Of a stretch of DNA of 64,000 nucleotides, positions 18,431 to 29,111 are shown piece after piece. The notes under the pieces were generated by a model. The model was not told the origin of the DNA. It made no database searches and saw nothing but the letters and a program-made list of their open reading frames with translations. Position 1 is the first letter of the stretch. Every line of letters begins with the position of its first letter. This DNA comes from Roseovarius sp. SCSIO 43702. Its GTDB lineage: Bacteria > Pseudomonadota > Alphaproteobacteria > Rhodobacterales > Rhodobacteraceae. The DNA lies in assembly GCF_019599045.1 (NCBI RefSeq), contig NZ_CP080623.1, positions 2,068,501 through 2,132,500 on the forward strand, given 5' to 3'. A program made the translations under genes and the position numbers.

Positions 18431-19836
18431 CAGCCGGCTTCGCTCTCGCTGACCTTGGCCATGCGCGCGCCCGCTTTCGAGCCGGTGACGACACCGAGCG
18501 ACTTGAGCTTGCGGTGCAGCGCGCTACGCTCCATCCCGACGAATTCCGCGGTACGGCTGATGTTGCCTCCGAACCGGTTGATCTGGGTGAGCAGGTATTC
18601 CCGCTCGAACGCCTCGCGCGCCTCGCGCAGCGGCATCGTGGCCAGCGATCCCGACAGCACCACGCGCCCATCCTCCACCACGGCATCCGTCTCGCCGGGA
18701 AGCTCGTTCGCGTCGATCTCGTCGCTGCCGTCGCCCAGGATCAGCACCCGCTCGATCACGTTGCGCAACTGCCTCACGTTGCCCGGCCACGGCATCGTCT
18801 GGAGCAGCGCCGCCGCCTCCGCCGAGAGCTTGCGGAGCGGCAGACCCTGGCTCTTGTGAAGCGTCTCGATGAAATGCGTGGCCAGCAGCGGAATGTCGTC
18901 GCGCCGCTCCTCGAGCGCTGGCACCGCGATCGGCACGACGTTAAGACGATGATACAGCTCGCGCCGGAACCGTTCGGCGGCGATCTCGGCCTCGAGATCG
19001 CGGCTCGTGGACGAGATGACGCGCAGATCCACCTGCACCTTGTCGGCGCCGCCCACCCGCAGGAATTGCTGATCCACGAGCACGCGCAGGATCTTGGATT
19101 GCGTGCCGATGGGCATGTCGGCCACTTCGTCGAAATAGATCACGCCGCCATTCGCTTCTTCGAGCAGACCGGGCTCCACCCCCCGCTCCTCGCTCTCCCG
19201 TCCGAACAGGACCTCTTCCATACGGTCGGCCTCGATCGTCGCGCAACCCACGCTGACGAAGGGCCCGTCGGCCCGGTTGGAATTGGCATGGATGTAGCGC
19301 GCGGCCAGTTCCTTACCCGCCCCCGCCGGTCCGGAAAGCATCACGCGCCCGTTCGAGCGCGTCACCTTGTCGAGCTGACCCAGAAGCGCGCGGAAGACCG
19401 AGCTCTCGCCCAGCATTTCTGCAGGTCCGCTGTCGCGCCGCTTGAGCGTTTGAACTTCCCGCCGCAGCCGGCTCGTCTCCATGCCGCGCCGGATCACGAC
19501 AAGAAGCTGGTCGATGTTGAAGGGCTTCTCGATGAAGTCATAGGCCCCCTGCTTGATCGCGGCGACCGCGATCTCGATATTGCCGTGACCCGAGATGATG
19601 ACCACCGGGACGTCGGGATAGTCGCGCTTCACGGCCTTGAGGATGTCGATGCCATCCATGTGGCTGTCCTTGAGCCAGATATCGAGGATCAGGAGGCCCG
19701 GTTGCTCGGCTTTCACGGCCGCCATCGCCTCGTCCGAATTTCCGGCAAGGCGGGTGGTGTAGCCTTCATCCTCGAGAATGTCCGAGATCAGTTCCCGGAT
19801 GTCCCGCTCGTCGTCGACAATCAGAATATCACTCAT
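18430..19836 (-). CDS. ntrX: Nitrogen-related response regulator NtrX
   Basis: A 468-residue AAA+ response regulator and partner of the sensor NtrY. The receiver domain has its phosphoacceptor Asp52 in LLILDIW. Walker A is GPAGAGKE at residues 169-176 and Walker B VIYFDE at 232-237. The loop between them (about residues 211-230) has no GAFTGA motif, which sigma-54 activators need. The C-terminal helix-turn-helix (ISRTAEFVGMERSALHRKLK) binds DNA. It probably acts with sigma-70 polymerase or as a repressor. It lies 12 bases after ntrY. Confidence 0.93.
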   Translation of the reverse strand: MSDILIVDDERDIRELISDILEDEGYTTRLAGNSDEAMAAVKAEQPGLLILDIWLKDSHMDGIDILKAVKRDYPDVPVVIISGHGNIEIAVAAIKQGAYDFIEKPFNIDQLLVVIRRGMETSRLRREVQTLKRRDSGPAEMLGESSVFRALLGQLDKVTRSNGRVMLSGPAGAGKELAARYIHANSNRADGPFVSVGCATIEADRMEEVLFGRESEERGVEPGLLEEANGGVIYFDEVADMPIGTQSKILRVLVDQQFLRVGGADKVQVDLRVISSTSRDLEAEIAAERFRRELYHRLNVVPIAVPALEERRDDIPLLATHFIETLHKSQGLPLRKLSAEAAALLQTMPWPGNVRQLRNVIERVLILGDGSDEIDANELPGETDAVVEDGRVVLSGSLATMPLREAREAFEREYLLTQINRFGGNISRTAEFVGMERSALHRKLKSLGVVTGSKAGARMAKVSESEAG

Positions 19837-19848
19837 GTTCTTGCTCCC

Positions 19849-22110
19849 TCAAACCGCTTCTTTCTCCGGCTGCGTGACCATCGGCCGGCCGACAAGATCG
19901 AGCGTGATGATTGCCATCGCGCCCTGATGCGTGTCGGAGCCGAAGGCCGGCGCATCCTCGAGCACGAGCGTGCCGCCGTGCTCCTCGATAATTTTCTTCA
20001 CGATGGGCAGGCCGAGCCCAGTACCCTCGTCGCGCGTCGTCACGTAAGGCTCGAAAAGCCGGGCGCGATCCTCGGGCAGGCCGATGCCGTTATCCGAGAT
20101 CGTGATGCGGGCACACCCGTCCTCGATCGTGCTTTCGATGCGGATGATCGGCTCGAAATCTTCCCCGAGCTTTTCCTTTCGGGTTTCAATGGCTTCGCCC
20201 GCGTTCTTGATCAGGTTCGTCAAGGCCTGGCTGATCATCGTCGCGTCGAGATCGGCGCGCATGTCGTCCTCGGCCAGATCGACCTCGAACCTGACATCAG
20301 GCTGTCCCGCCTCCTGCAACATCGCGGCCTCGCGCAGCAATTGCGTCAGGCTTTCCTGCCGTCGTTCCGGCTCGGGCATGCGGGCGAATTTCGAGAACTC
20401 GTCCACGATGCGGCGCAGATCGTCGGTCTTGCGGACGATTACGTCGGTCATCTGGGTCAGCGCCTCGGCATTCTCGGCATCGAGCAGCTTCGAGAATTTC
20501 CTCCGCGTGCGTTCGGCGCTGAGCTTGATCGGCGTGAGCGGGTTCTTGATCTCGTGTGCGATGCGCCGCGCCACGTCGCCCCAGGCCGCCATCCGCTGCG
20601 CACTGACGAGGTCCGTCACGTCGTCGAAGGCCACCACGTAGCCCTCTCGCCTGCCCTCCTCGTTGACACGTTCCGACATGCGGACAAGCAAGTTCTCCTG
20701 CGCCCCGCTTCGGCTCACGCGGATTTCCTCCTGCAGGAAACCGCTTCGGCTTTCGCGCAGGCGCTCGAAAAGTTCGGCGAATTCGGGCACGGCGAGGGAG
20801 ATGGGCACGCTCTGCCGGTCCTGCTGCCAGTCCAGAAGCCGCTCGGCCGCACGGTTCACGAATGTGACGCGTCCCTTCGCATCAAGACCGACGACCCCCG
20901 ACGATACCGATCCCAGAACCGAATCGAAAAGCCGCCGACGCCGCTCGATCTGCTCCGAGCGGTTGAGCAGATCGTTGCGCTGACGCTTCAACTGGCGGGT
21001 CATCTGGTTGAAATACCGCCCCATCATGGCGATCTCGTCATCACCATCCTCTTCGCGTACCTGCACATCCAGATCGCCGTTGCCCACCCGCTGCGCCGCA
21101 CTGGCAAGCCGCCCGACCGGGCGCGACAGTCTCTCGGCGAACCACATGCCAAGCCATATCGCCGCAAGGATGAGGATCACCGCGAAGCCCACGTAGACGA
21201 GGCCGAACTCGAAAAGCACGCGCCCCCGCTCGCTCTCGCGCTGGCGATAGAAACTGGCGGTCTCCTGCGTTTCGTCGAGCAGGTTGAGGATCTCGCCGTC
21301 CACGTTCCGACTGACGTACAGATAACGGTCAGGGATCGTGACAAGAGGCATCAGGGCCCGGAATTCATTGTTGTCCCAATCCTGGATGACGATGACGCCC
21401 TCCTCCTGCGCCGCCTCGATCTGTTCCTGGGTCGGTCGCTCGAAATCGAAGAGATAGGAATTCTCGCCCCGCGCCCGGATCGCACCGGTGCCATCGACGA
21501 CGAACGCCTCGCGCAGGCCACGCTGTATTCCACGCTGACCATCGGACAGGACCTTGCGGATATCTCCGTCGTCGAGAAACACGGTCGCCCGTTTCGTCGC
21601 GTTCAGGATCGAGGCCAGCGCGCGCGCATCGGTGATGAGGTCGCGGCGGTGCTCCTCCTCGTAGGCCTGGGCCGCGGCCACCGAACTGCTCACCACCCGG
21701 CCCACGCGGTCCGAAAACCATGCCTCGAGGCCCATGTTGACGCTGAGCGTGGCGAAGACCGCCACCGTGACCGTGGGAATGAGCGCCATGATCGCGAAGA
21801 CGCCCGTCAGCCGCAGGTGCAGCCGCGATCCGGCGGAATGGCGTCGCCGCGCGGCCACCATACGCGCAACCCGTTGCAGGACGAGCGCCGCCACGATGAT
21901 CACGTAGATGAGGTCGGTGAGCAGCACGATCCGAAGCACGCTCGACGACGCCCCCTGGTCGAGCGGGCCCATCACCAGGTAGGTCATGAGTGCCAGCACC
22001 GGCCCGAGCGTGAAAAGCCCCACGGTTGCCAAGGTCTGCACACGCTGAATGCGGCGCAGGCGGACGATCCTGTCCCAACTGGGCTTGCGTGTCTTGACGG
22101 CCACCTGCAC
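19849..22110 (-). CDS. ntrY: Membrane sensor histidine kinase NtrY
   Basis: A 753-residue sensor kinase. Three N-terminal membrane segments lie at about residues 28-48, 58-80 and 100-123, a periplasmic region at 125-300 and a fourth segment at 302-323. HAMP, PAS and kinase domains follow. The phosphorylated His is H519 in [15 protein letters not shown], and the ATP-binding boxes are NLIKNAGEA, DNGIGLPED and GTGLGLPIVKKI. It starts at a GTG behind a G-rich ribosome-binding site. It should phosphorylate NtrX, encoded immediately downstream. Confidence 0.94.
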   Translation of the reverse strand: MQVAVKTRKPSWDRIVRLRRIQRVQTLATVGLFTLGPVLALMTYLVMGPLDQGASSSVLRIVLLTDLIYVIIVAALVLQRVARMVAARRRHSAGSRLHLRLTGVFAIMALIPTVTVAVFATLSVNMGLEAWFSDRVGRVVSSSVAAAQAYEEEHRRDLITDARALASILNATKRATVFLDDGDIRKVLSDGQRGIQRGLREAFVVDGTGAIRARGENSYLFDFERPTQEQIEAAQEEGVIVIQDWDNNEFRALMPLVTIPDRYLYVSRNVDGEILNLLDETQETASFYRQRESERGRVLFEFGLVYVGFAVILILAAIWLGMWFAERLSRPVGRLASAAQRVGNGDLDVQVREEDGDDEIAMMGRYFNQMTRQLKRQRNDLLNRSEQIERRRRLFDSVLGSVSSGVVGLDAKGRVTFVNRAAERLLDWQQDRQSVPISLAVPEFAELFERLRESRSGFLQEEIRVSRSGAQENLLVRMSERVNEEGRREGYVVAFDDVTDLVSAQRMAAWGDVARRIAHEIKNPLTPIKLSAERTRRKFSKLLDAENAEALTQMTDVIVRKTDDLRRIVDEFSKFARMPEPERRQESLTQLLREAAMLQEAGQPDVRFEVDLAEDDMRADLDATMISQALTNLIKNAGEAIETRKEKLGEDFEPIIRIESTIEDGCARITISDNGIGLPEDRARLFEPYVTTRDEGTGLGLPIVKKIIEEHGGTLVLEDAPAFGSDTHQGAMAIITLDLVGRPMVTQPEKEAV

Positions 22111-22203
22111 TCCCCCTCACCTCGCGGCTATCGCACCTGCACACACCAGATATGGTGGCGCGGCGCGCGACTGCTCCCTTTTCGCCACAGGCCTGTTGCC
22201 CTT

Positions 22204-23526
22204 TTACATCAATTTCCGGCGGCGTGTCACGCGAATATCAAGGTCGGTGATCTTCTTGCGCAGGGTATTGCGGTTGATGCCAAGCAACTCGGCGCATTTG
22301 GCCTGATTTCCGCCCGTTGCCTCCAGCGCGATCTCGATCAGGGGAAGCTCCACCTCCCGCAAAATTCGCGGGTAAAGTCCGGCCGGCGGGAGCAGCGCGC
22401 CATGCATCTCGAAATACCGGCCAAGATGCCGGGCAACCGAATCGGAAAGGGTCTCGCCCTCCGCCGTGGTCCCTGCCGGGGCGTCGGGTTGCACACTCAG
22501 GAACGGCTCGATATCCGCCCGCCGCAGCATTTCGCCACGCCCATCGAGCGCGGCATGACGCAACAGGTTCTCCAATTGCCGCACGTTACCGGGCCAGCCA
22601 TACCGCCGCAGAAGCTCGGTCGCATCCGGCTCGAGCCGCCGCGCCGCGCAACCGGCCGTTCTGAGCACGTGTTCCGCAAGCGCGTCGATATCTTCGCTTC
22701 GGTCCCGCAGAGGCGGCATGTCGATGATCGCCCCGGCCAGCCGGAAATAGAGATCGTCACCGAGATCGGCGTGATCGCTTGCCTGCAGCGTGGCGAGGAT
22801 ACGCGTGCCTTCCACCGCCTCGATGAGCCGCAGCGCGCGATGCTGCGCCTCCGCATCGAACCGTTCCACTCCATCGAGAAGGATCGTGCCTCCCCTCGCC
22901 TTCGACGAAAGCACGGCGACATCGTTCAGATCGGCGGCACCCAGCATGACGAACGCCTCGCCGCGTCTTTCGGAAAGATCGTGGATCGCCCGCGCGAGAA
23001 GCGTTTTGCCCGTTCCCGTCTCGCCCCGTATCAGCACGGGAAGCTCCGTGTTCAGCACGCGGGCGACGGAATGATAAAGTTTCTGCATGACCGGCGTGCG
23101 CCCGACAAGCGGAAGGTCGTCGGGCCGTTCGGGCAGCGTGTCCTTCGACGTGCCCCGCCCCCGCGACGTGCCGAGGGCCGCTGCCGTCCGTTTCATCAGA
23201 TCGGGAAGATCGAAGGGCTTGGGGAGATAGTCGAACGCCTCCGCCTCGTTCGCGCGGATCGCCGTCATGATGGTGTTCTGCGCCGAGATCACGATCACCG
23301 GAAGGCCGGGTCGCACCTGAGCGATACGCGGAATCATTTCCAGGCCGTTGCCATCCGGCATGACCACGTCCGATATGACCGCGTCGCCCCGGCCCTCCTC
23401 GACCCACCGCAGAAGCGTGGTCAGCGACGAGGTGGCATGAACCTTGCACCCTGCGCGCGTCAATGCCTGCGTGAGGACGGTGCGGATGGTCCGGTCGTCA
23501 TCGGCCACGAGAACGGTTCCGTCCAT
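22204..23526 (-). CDS. ntrC: Nitrogen regulation response regulator NtrC, divergent AAA+ form
   Basis: A 440-residue regulator with a receiver domain (Asp53 in [10 protein letters not shown]), an AAA+ domain (Walker A GETGTGKT at 168-175) and a Fis-type helix-turn-helix at the C-terminus ([20 protein letters not shown]). The stretch at about residues 195-212 that should hold the sigma-54 contact GAFTGA is shortened and lacks it. The Walker B region reads ILLDGVE, so the usual Asp-Glu pair is Asp-Gly. Rhodobacter capsulatus NtrC is known to be of this kind and to activate sigma-70 polymerase. Its ATG overlaps the ntrB stop by one base. Confidence 0.93.
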   Translation of the reverse strand: MDGTVLVADDDRTIRTVLTQALTRAGCKVHATSSLTTLLRWVEEGRGDAVISDVVMPDGNGLEMIPRIAQVRPGLPVIVISAQNTIMTAIRANEAEAFDYLPKPFDLPDLMKRTAAALGTSRGRGTSKDTLPERPDDLPLVGRTPVMQKLYHSVARVLNTELPVLIRGETGTGKTLLARAIHDLSERRGEAFVMLGAADLNDVAVLSSKARGGTILLDGVERFDAEAQHRALRLIEAVEGTRILATLQASDHADLGDDLYFRLAGAIIDMPPLRDRSEDIDALAEHVLRTAGCAARRLEPDATELLRRYGWPGNVRQLENLLRHAALDGRGEMLRRADIEPFLSVQPDAPAGTTAEGETLSDSVARHLGRYFEMHGALLPPAGLYPRILREVELPLIEIALEATGGNQAKCAELLGINRNTLRKKITDLDIRVTRRRKLM

Positions 23527-24608
23527 CAGGCGGCCTCCACGCGATCGCGCGCGGCCGCGCGGAGTGACATGCGAAAGACGGTACGGCCCGGACGGGTTTC
23601 GACTCCAATCATCCCGCCATGCGCCGCGACGATCTTGGCCACGAGCGCAAGGCCAAGCCCGGTGCCGTTCTCGCGCCCGGAAACGAAGGGATCGAACGCA
23701 TCTTCCACGATGTCGTCGGGCAGGCCCGGCCCGTCATCCTCGACCTCGATCTGGAGGGGCGCGGCGACGGGCGTGCCGTCGGCGCCCCGCACGCGCATCC
23801 CGCCGTCATAGTAACTCCGAAGCGTGATCGTGCCTCCCCCGGGACCGGCCGCTTCGGCGGCATTCTTCACGAGGTTGAGAATCACCTGGATGAGCTGGTC
23901 CGCGCTCCCGGCCGCGGCGGGAAGCGACGGATCGTAGTCGTTCACGAACCGCATCGCACCCGCAACCCCGAGCCGCGCGGATTGCTTCGCGCGTTCGAGC
24001 ACGTCGTGCAGGTTGACGGCTTCGGGTATCACCATGCGCACATCGCCGAACTGCTCGACCTGCTCCAACAGCGCGGCCACGCGGCGGCTTTCCTCGACGA
24101 TGAGATCGGTCAGTTCGCGATCCTCCGGCCCCAGCGACATGGCGAGCAATTGCGCCGCGCCGGTGATCCCCGCCAGGGGGTTCTTGATCTCATGCGCCAG
24201 CATCTCGGCCATTCCGATTGCCGATCTCGCATGGGACCGGATCGTGCGGACCGATCCACTCCGCCCCGCGCCCTCGTGGGGCACCACGAAGACAAGCATA
24301 TGGCCCGCTCCCTCCTGGTCGTGCGGCGCGATCTGAATGGTGGCGGGAACCGTCTCCCGCTGACCCGCAGCGATCTCGGCATCGTTGAGAACGAGCGTCG
24401 CTTTCTGGACCCGAGCCCGTGCCACGGCGGCACGGGGCGGATGGTCCAGACGCAGGACATCCCAAAGCGGCCTGCCGGACAGGCTGCGCGCGGAGATGTT
24501 GAAGAACATTTCCGCGGCCGGATTCGCCGCGCACACCCGGTCATCGGCGTCAATCACCAGGACCGGCGAGGGGATCGCGGCCCAGAGCGATGCGTCCCCG
24601 GGGTTCAC
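23526..24608 (-). CDS. ntrB: Nitrogen regulation sensor kinase NtrB
   Basis: A 360-residue cytoplasmic kinase with no membrane segment. A PAS domain occupies about residues 10-115. The phospho-accepting His139 is in [14 protein letters not shown], and the ATP-binding boxes [18 protein letters not shown] and [10 protein letters not shown] follow. It should phosphorylate NtrC when nitrogen is short, under control of a PII protein. The start is a GTG that overlaps the dusB stop by four bases (GTGA), so dusB, ntrB and ntrC form one operon. Confidence 0.94.
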   Translation of the reverse strand: MNPGDASLWAAIPSPVLVIDADDRVCAANPAAEMFFNISARSLSGRPLWDVLRLDHPPRAAVARARVQKATLVLNDAEIAAGQRETVPATIQIAPHDQEGAGHMLVFVVPHEGAGRSGSVRTIRSHARSAIGMAEMLAHEIKNPLAGITGAAQLLAMSLGPEDRELTDLIVEESRRVAALLEQVEQFGDVRMVIPEAVNLHDVLERAKQSARLGVAGAMRFVNDYDPSLPAAAGSADQLIQVILNLVKNAAEAAGPGGGTITLRSYYDGGMRVRGADGTPVAAPLQIEVEDDGPGLPDDIVEDAFDPFVSGRENGTGLGLALVAKIVAAHGGMIGVETRPGRTVFRMSLRAAARDRVEAA

Positions 24609-25600
24609 GCGGCGATCTCCGCGCGCAGCCCGAGCGCATCAGGCAGACGTGCCAAGACCTCGTTCGGCGAAGGGGCCGTCAGGACAAGGCGGCGCAGCCC
24701 CGCGTCGGTGTCCGCGACATCCATGTACCAACCCAGGTGCTTGCGCGCGACGCGTGTTCCGAGGGCTTTCCCGTAGAACCCGAGCATCGCTTCGTAATGG
24801 CCCGCGACCATGTCCACGAAGCGCGCGCCCACCGGCCTCATCGGCGCGGGCGCGCCGGCCAGCGCCGAGGCGATCTCGGCCAGCAGCCAGGGCCGGCCCT
24901 GCGCACCGCGCCCGATCATCACGCCGGATGCGCCGGACCGTCTCAAGGCCTCTCCCGCCGTCGCGATATCCACCACGTCACCATTCGCGACCACCGGGAT
25001 GCGCACGGCCTCGCGAACCGCCCGGATCGCCGACCAGTCGGCCCGACCCTTGTAGAATTGACAACGCGTGCGCCCGTGGATCGTGATCATGCGCACCCCC
25101 GCCGCCTCGGCCCGCCGGGCCAGTTCCGGAGCATTGAGGCGGTCATGATCCCATCCAAGCCGCGTCTTGAGCGTCACCGGCACGTCAACCGCGCCCACAA
25201 CCGCCTCGATCAGGCTGGCCGCGTGATCGAGGTCCTTCATCAGCGCCGAACCGCTCGCCCCCGTGCCACCTCCACTCGTCACCTTCTTTGCCGGACAGCC
25301 CATGTTGATGTCGATGATGCGTGCCCCGTTGGCCTCGACCATGCGCGCGGCCTCGGCCATCCACCGCGCCTCGCGCCCTGCAAGCTGCACGGCGGTGTTC
25401 TCGATGCCGAATCCCAACTCAGCCCGTTCGCGCACGCCGGGCTTGGCCTGGACCATTTCTTGGCTGGCGACCATCTCGCTCACCACGAGCCCCGCTCCGA
25501 AGGACGAGACCAGGTTTCGGAACGGCAAATCCGTGATTCCCGCCAGCGGCGCGAGGAAGACCGGCGGATCGAGACCGAGATCGCTGAGGGAGTTGACCAA
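24605..25600 (-). CDS. dusB: tRNA-dihydrouridine synthase DusB (NifR3)
   Basis: A 331-residue FMN enzyme that reduces uridine to dihydrouridine in tRNA. The TIM-barrel motif [15 protein letters not shown] is at residues 15-29. [15 protein letters not shown] contains the catalytic Cys, and [15 protein letters not shown] and [12 protein letters not shown] belong to the FMN/phosphate site. It opens the dusB-ntrBC operon, called nifR3-ntrB-ntrC in Rhodobacter capsulatus. The start is a TTG with AAGGAA about 10 bases upstream; no ATG fits the conserved N-terminus. Confidence 0.95.
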   Translation of the reverse strand: MVNSLSDLGLDPPVFLAPLAGITDLPFRNLVSSFGAGLVVSEMVASQEMVQAKPGVRERAELGFGIENTAVQLAGREARWMAEAARMVEANGARIIDINMGCPAKKVTSGGGTGASGSALMKDLDHAASLIEAVVGAVDVPVTLKTRLGWDHDRLNAPELARRAEAAGVRMITIHGRTRCQFYKGRADWSAIRAVREAVRIPVVANGDVVDIATAGEALRRSGASGVMIGRGAQGRPWLLAEIASALAGAPAPMRPVGARFVDMVAGHYEAMLGFYGKALGTRVARKHLGWYMDVADTDAGLRRLVLTAPSPNEVLARLPDALGLRAEIAA

Positions 25601-25758
25601 GCGCCTATTCCTTGTGCATCGGATGCAACACTCGAGACCACCCGTCTCTTCTCAAGAAACTTCACGTTTCTCGGCGGGTCATACCGGCTTTCTGCCCAAA
25701 GTTTAAGCAGAAACGACACCAGTTGCGCAGCAAAGCGACAGCGCGCTATCACATCGGC

Positions 25759-26889
25759 ATGACGAACGCCGCGTTGATCGTGGCCGCAGGCCGGGGAACC
25801 CGCGCCGGAGGCCCCGTGCCGAAGCAATGGCAAGCCCTTGGCGCGCGCCGCGTGGCCGACCACACGGTGGCGCGCTTCGTCGATCATCCCGACATCACCC
25901 ACGTGGTCCTCGTGCTCCACCCCGACGATCTGACGCTTGCACCCGATCTACCCGATCTCATCGTCTCGACGGGCGGATCGACACGGGCCGCGTCGGTCCG
26001 GGCCGGTCTCGAGGCGCTCGAGCGAAGCGGCACTACCCGCGTGCTCATCCACGATGTCGCCCGGCCCTGCGCGAGCCCTGCGCTCATCTCGCGCGTGCTG
26101 GCCGCGCTCGACCACGCCCCCGGCGCCGCACCTGCGCAACCCGTCACCGATGCGCTCTGGCGCGCGGCAGCCGGGCGCGTGACCGGCACAGAAGATCGCA
26201 GCGGTCTCTGGCGGGCCCAGACGCCGCAGGGGTTTCACTACGACGCGATCCTCGCCGCTCATCGCGCCAACAGCGATGACGCCGCCGATGACGTGACCGT
26301 GGCACGCGCCGCCGGGCTTGACGTCGCTGTCGTCGAGGGCGAAGAGGACAATATCAAGATCACCCATCCCGGCGACATCGCGCGCGCCGCCCGCATCCTT
26401 GGAGGATCCATGCAGATCCGTGTCGGTAACGGCTTTGACGTCCATCGCTTCGGGCCGGGCGATCACGTGGTGCTCTGCGGCGTCAGCGTTCCCCACGCGC
26501 GCGCGCTCCAGGGGCATTCCGACGCCGATGTCGGGATGCACGCCCTGACCGACGCGATCTACGGCGCGTTGGCGGAGGGTGACATCGGACGGCATTTTCC
26601 ACCCAGCGACCCGCAGTGGAAGGGCGCCGACAGCCGGATCTTCCTCGATCATGCGGTTGCCCTCGTCCACGAGCGAGGGTTCGAGATCGGCAATCTCGAC
26701 GTCACCCTCGTCTGCGAAGAGCCCAAGATCGGACCACACGCCTCGGCCATGCGCGCCAAGCTTGCCGGGATCTGTGGCCTCTCGCTCGACCGCGTTTCGG
26801 TCAAGGCGACGACGTCCGAGCGATTGGGGTTCACCGGACGAGGCGAAGGCATTGCCGCACTCGCCACCGTGAGCCTGGTCGCGCCATGA
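25759..26889 (+). CDS. ispDF: Bifunctional IspD/IspF enzyme of isoprenoid synthesis
   Basis: A 376-residue fusion that carries out two non-consecutive steps of the MEP pathway. Residues 1-220 are the IspD cytidylyltransferase ([20 protein letters not shown], then HDVARPC). Residues 222-376 are the IspF cyclodiphosphate synthase, with [15 protein letters not shown], the zinc-site [17 protein letters not shown] and [19 protein letters not shown]. The ATG at 25759 fits the family's N-terminus and lies in the divergent promoter region shared with dusB. It is followed by pgpA and pncC through ATGA overlaps. Confidence 0.96.
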   Translation: MTNAALIVAAGRGTRAGGPVPKQWQALGARRVADHTVARFVDHPDITHVVLVLHPDDLTLAPDLPDLIVSTGGSTRAASVRAGLEALERSGTTRVLIHDVARPCASPALISRVLAALDHAPGAAPAQPVTDALWRAAAGRVTGTEDRSGLWRAQTPQGFHYDAILAAHRANSDDAADDVTVARAAGLDVAVVEGEEDNIKITHPGDIARAARILGGSMQIRVGNGFDVHRFGPGDHVVLCGVSVPHARALQGHSDADVGMHALTDAIYGALAEGDIGRHFPPSDPQWKGADSRIFLDHAVALVHERGFEIGNLDVTLVCEEPKIGPHASAMRAKLAGICGLSLDRVSVKATTSERLGFTGRGEGIAALATVSLVAP

Positions 26890-27377
26890 GGGCAAGCCAT
26901 CTCATCGCGACATTCGGCGGCGTGGGGCTTTTGCGCCCGGCACCGGGCACCTGGGGCTCGCTGGCGGCTCTGCCGGTGGCTTGGCTCCTGCTGGTCCTGG
27001 GCGGCCTCCCCCTCCTCTTGATCGGCATCTTTCTTGCCATCGCGTCAGGAATATGGGCCACGCAGGTAGAGACGAAGGGCAAATCCGACAAGGACCCCGG
27101 CGAGATCGTCATCGACGAGGTCGCCGGCCAGTGGATCGCGCTTCTTCCCGTGGCTGTCGGCGCGGCTCATGCGGGTGCCGCGTGGCTTGCGCTCTGGCCC
27201 GGATGGATCGCCGCGTTCGTCCTTTTTCGCCTCTTCGACATCTGGAAACCCGGCCCCGTGGGCTGGGCCGATCGGCGGGGCGGCGCGACGGGCGTCATGC
27301 TCGACGATGTGATCGCGGGGCTTTTCGCCGCCCTTTGCACCGGGGTGCTGGGTGCGCTCTGGCACGCGATCGCATGA
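26886..27377 (+). CDS. pgpA: Phosphatidylglycerophosphatase A
   Basis: A 163-residue inner-membrane enzyme that removes the phosphate from phosphatidylglycerophosphate to give phosphatidylglycerol. The N-terminus [19 protein letters not shown] and the central [17 protein letters not shown] are signature blocks of PgpA. The conserved acidic residues lie in the second block and in [14 protein letters not shown]. Three to four hydrophobic segments are present. The ATG overlaps the ispDF stop by four bases and its own stop overlaps the next ATG. Confidence 0.94.
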   Translation: MRASHLIATFGGVGLLRPAPGTWGSLAALPVAWLLLVLGGLPLLLIGIFLAIASGIWATQVETKGKSDKDPGEIVIDEVAGQWIALLPVAVGAAHAGAAWLALWPGWIAAFVLFRLFDIWKPGPVGWADRRGGATGVMLDDVIAGLFAALCTGVLGALWHAIA

Positions 27378-27859
27378 CATCGTCCGCCGCGCATATCGTC
27401 AAGATGGCCACTGCGTCGGGCGTCACGATCACGACCGCCGAAAGCTGCACCGGCGGCATGGTCGCGGCCGCGCTCACCGATGTTCCGGGTGCATCGAACA
27501 TTTTCGAACGCGGCTTCATAACCTATTCGAACGCCGCGAAATCGGACCTCCTGGGTGTTTCGCCACGCACCCTCGAGGCCTTCGGCGCCGTCTCCGAGGA
27601 CGTCGCGCGCGAAATGGCCGAGGGCGCGCGCCGGGTGGCGGGGGCCGATTTCGCCATCGCTGTAACCGGCATCGCGGGCCCGGGCGGTTCCGAGCACAAA
27701 CCCGAGGGCCGTGTCTGCTTCGGTTTGTCGAGCGTTCACGGAATTCATACCGAGACACGTGATTTCGGCGCGCAAGGCCGGCGCGACGTGCGAAGACTGG
27801 CCCGCGATCACGCGCTCGCGCTTGTCGAGACGGCGCTCAGCAGGTCAGAAGCGCGCTGA
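27374..27859 (+). CDS. pncC: CinA C-terminal-type nicotinamide-nucleotide amidohydrolase
   Basis: A 161-residue stand-alone version of the CinA C-terminal domain. TTAESCTGGMVAAALTDVPG contains the catalytic Ser and Cys region, and IAVTGIAGPGGSEHKPEG is the second conserved block. It should hydrolyse NMN to nicotinate mononucleotide and ammonia in NAD salvage. The N-terminal CinA domain is absent, as in E. coli YgaD-type proteins. It is the last gene of the ispDF-pgpA-pncC operon, and its 3' end overlaps the convergent MmgE/PrpD gene by 23 bases. Confidence 0.92.
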   Translation: MTSSAAHIVKMATASGVTITTAESCTGGMVAAALTDVPGASNIFERGFITYSNAAKSDLLGVSPRTLEAFGAVSEDVAREMAEGARRVAGADFAIAVTGIAGPGGSEHKPEGRVCFGLSSVHGIHTETRDFGAQGRRDVRRLARDHALALVETALSRSEAR

Positions 27860-29111
27860 ACGCTTCGATCGGACCGTCATGCGAAATCACGTCCCACGCG
27901 GTGCCGGCCGCCGCGTCGCCGACAAGCAGCGCGGCTTTCTCGCGAACCCGCTTCTCGCGCGTGGCCGGAACGATGGGCACGCTCAGGTCGTGCTCCGCCT
28001 CTTGCATCTCGCCCTCGACGGACACCCGCACGCGCGATTGCGTCTCGCTCATCCCCTCGTCAAAGACGACCTCCACCCGCTGCATGAGTTCACGGACCGG
28101 CGCCTCGTTCACGGGGCCATCCTCGAAGGTCGCGAGCGCCGCCGTCTCGTATCCCAGAAGCCGCAACGCCATCACGGCGCGATAGCTGAACTTCGCCCCG
28201 AGGCCGGTTTCGGGCGCCTTCTGGTTGCAGACGTTCATCCACCGCGGATGCGTCGTCACCTGCACCCGCTCGACCTTGTGGGCATCGAGGGGCAAAAGTG
28301 TTGCCAAGGCCTCGAGCGCGGCGTGCAGACCGTGACAGCAAGCGTGGAACTTGTGGCTGACATCGCGCATCAGGAAGCCAGTCGTCGTGGCCGGCCGGCC
28401 ATCTGCATGATGTGTCGCCAGAAACCCCGATTGACCGGTGATGGCGTCCGGGTTCGATACGAAGCCGCGCGCGGCGAGATCCGCACATTCGAGACCCGTC
28501 GTCGCCGCCAGACCGGCATTGTAGGGTTTGCCCATCGTGCCGAATTGCGCCTTGAGACCCGCCGCGCGTGTCGCCGCAAGCCCGAGCGCATGCCCCGTCT
28601 CAACCTCGTCGAGCCCCAGGACGAGGGCGGCCGCCACCGTCGCGCCGAAGGCCCCGGCTGTGGCGGTCTGATGGAACCCGGCCTGATAATGGCCGCGCCC
28701 GAACAGAATGCCGAACCGGATCGACGCCTCACAGCCGGCCAGGGCTGCCCCCAGCATCTCCTGTCTCGTCCGCCCTTCCCGTTCGGCAAGCGCCAGCGCG
28801 GCGGGGATCACGGCGACCGACGGGTGGCCGATATGGGCAAAATGCGTATCGTCGTAGTCGAGCGCATGCGACGTCGCCCCATTGACGAGCGCCGCGGCGC
28901 GCGGCGGTACCCGTCCGCCCCCGACGAGCGTCGCCTGTCCCTCGCCGCCTTCCTCGATTACCATCTCGCGCGTGATCCGCGCCACGGGTTCGCCGCGACC
29001 GGCCAACGCCACCGCCAGCCAATCGAGAAGCGAAAGCCGCATCACGGTGATGTCGGCCTCCTCGGGCCGCGCCCGGGCTGCGTCCAGGATGTCAGTGACC
29101 GTTTTGTCCAT
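27837..29111 (-). CDS. MmgE/PrpD family protein
   Basis: A 424-residue protein of the 2-methylcitrate dehydratase / cis-aconitate decarboxylase fold. Family blocks include LDWLAVALAGRGEPVAR near the N-terminus, VNGATSHALDYDDTHF, HIGHPSVAVIPAALALAE, FHQTATAGAFGATVAAAL and YNAGLAATTGLECADLAARG. The substrate cannot be told from sequence, since the family covers several dehydratases and isomerases. Two ATGs (29111 and 29120) are possible, and both overlap the upstream START-domain gene by about 20 bases. Confidence 0.88.
   Translation of the reverse strand: MDKTVTDILDAARARPEEADITVMRLSLLDWLAVALAGRGEPVARITREMVIEEGGEGQATLVGGGRVPPRAAALVNGATSHALDYDDTHFAHIGHPSVAVIPAALALAEREGRTRQEMLGAALAGCEASIRFGILFGRGHYQAGFHQTATAGAFGATVAAALVLGLDEVETGHALGLAATRAAGLKAQFGTMGKPYNAGLAATTGLECADLAARGFVSNPDAITGQSGFLATHHADGRPATTTGFLMRDVSHKFHACCHGLHAALEALATLLPLDAHKVERVQVTTHPRWMNVCNQKAPETGLGAKFSYRAVMALRLLGYETAALATFEDGPVNEAPVRELMQRVEVVFDEGMSETQSRVRVSVEGEMQEAEHDLSVPIVPATREKRVREKAALLVGDAAAGTAWDVISHDGPIEAFSALLTC

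Noticed and set aside
18514..23811. A 1765-codon open frame on the plus strand across the ntr genes
   Set aside because: It is the antisense of ntrX, ntrY and ntrC, whose motifs are unmistakable. The product is His/Arg-rich and low in complexity, as expected for antisense frames in high-GC DNA.
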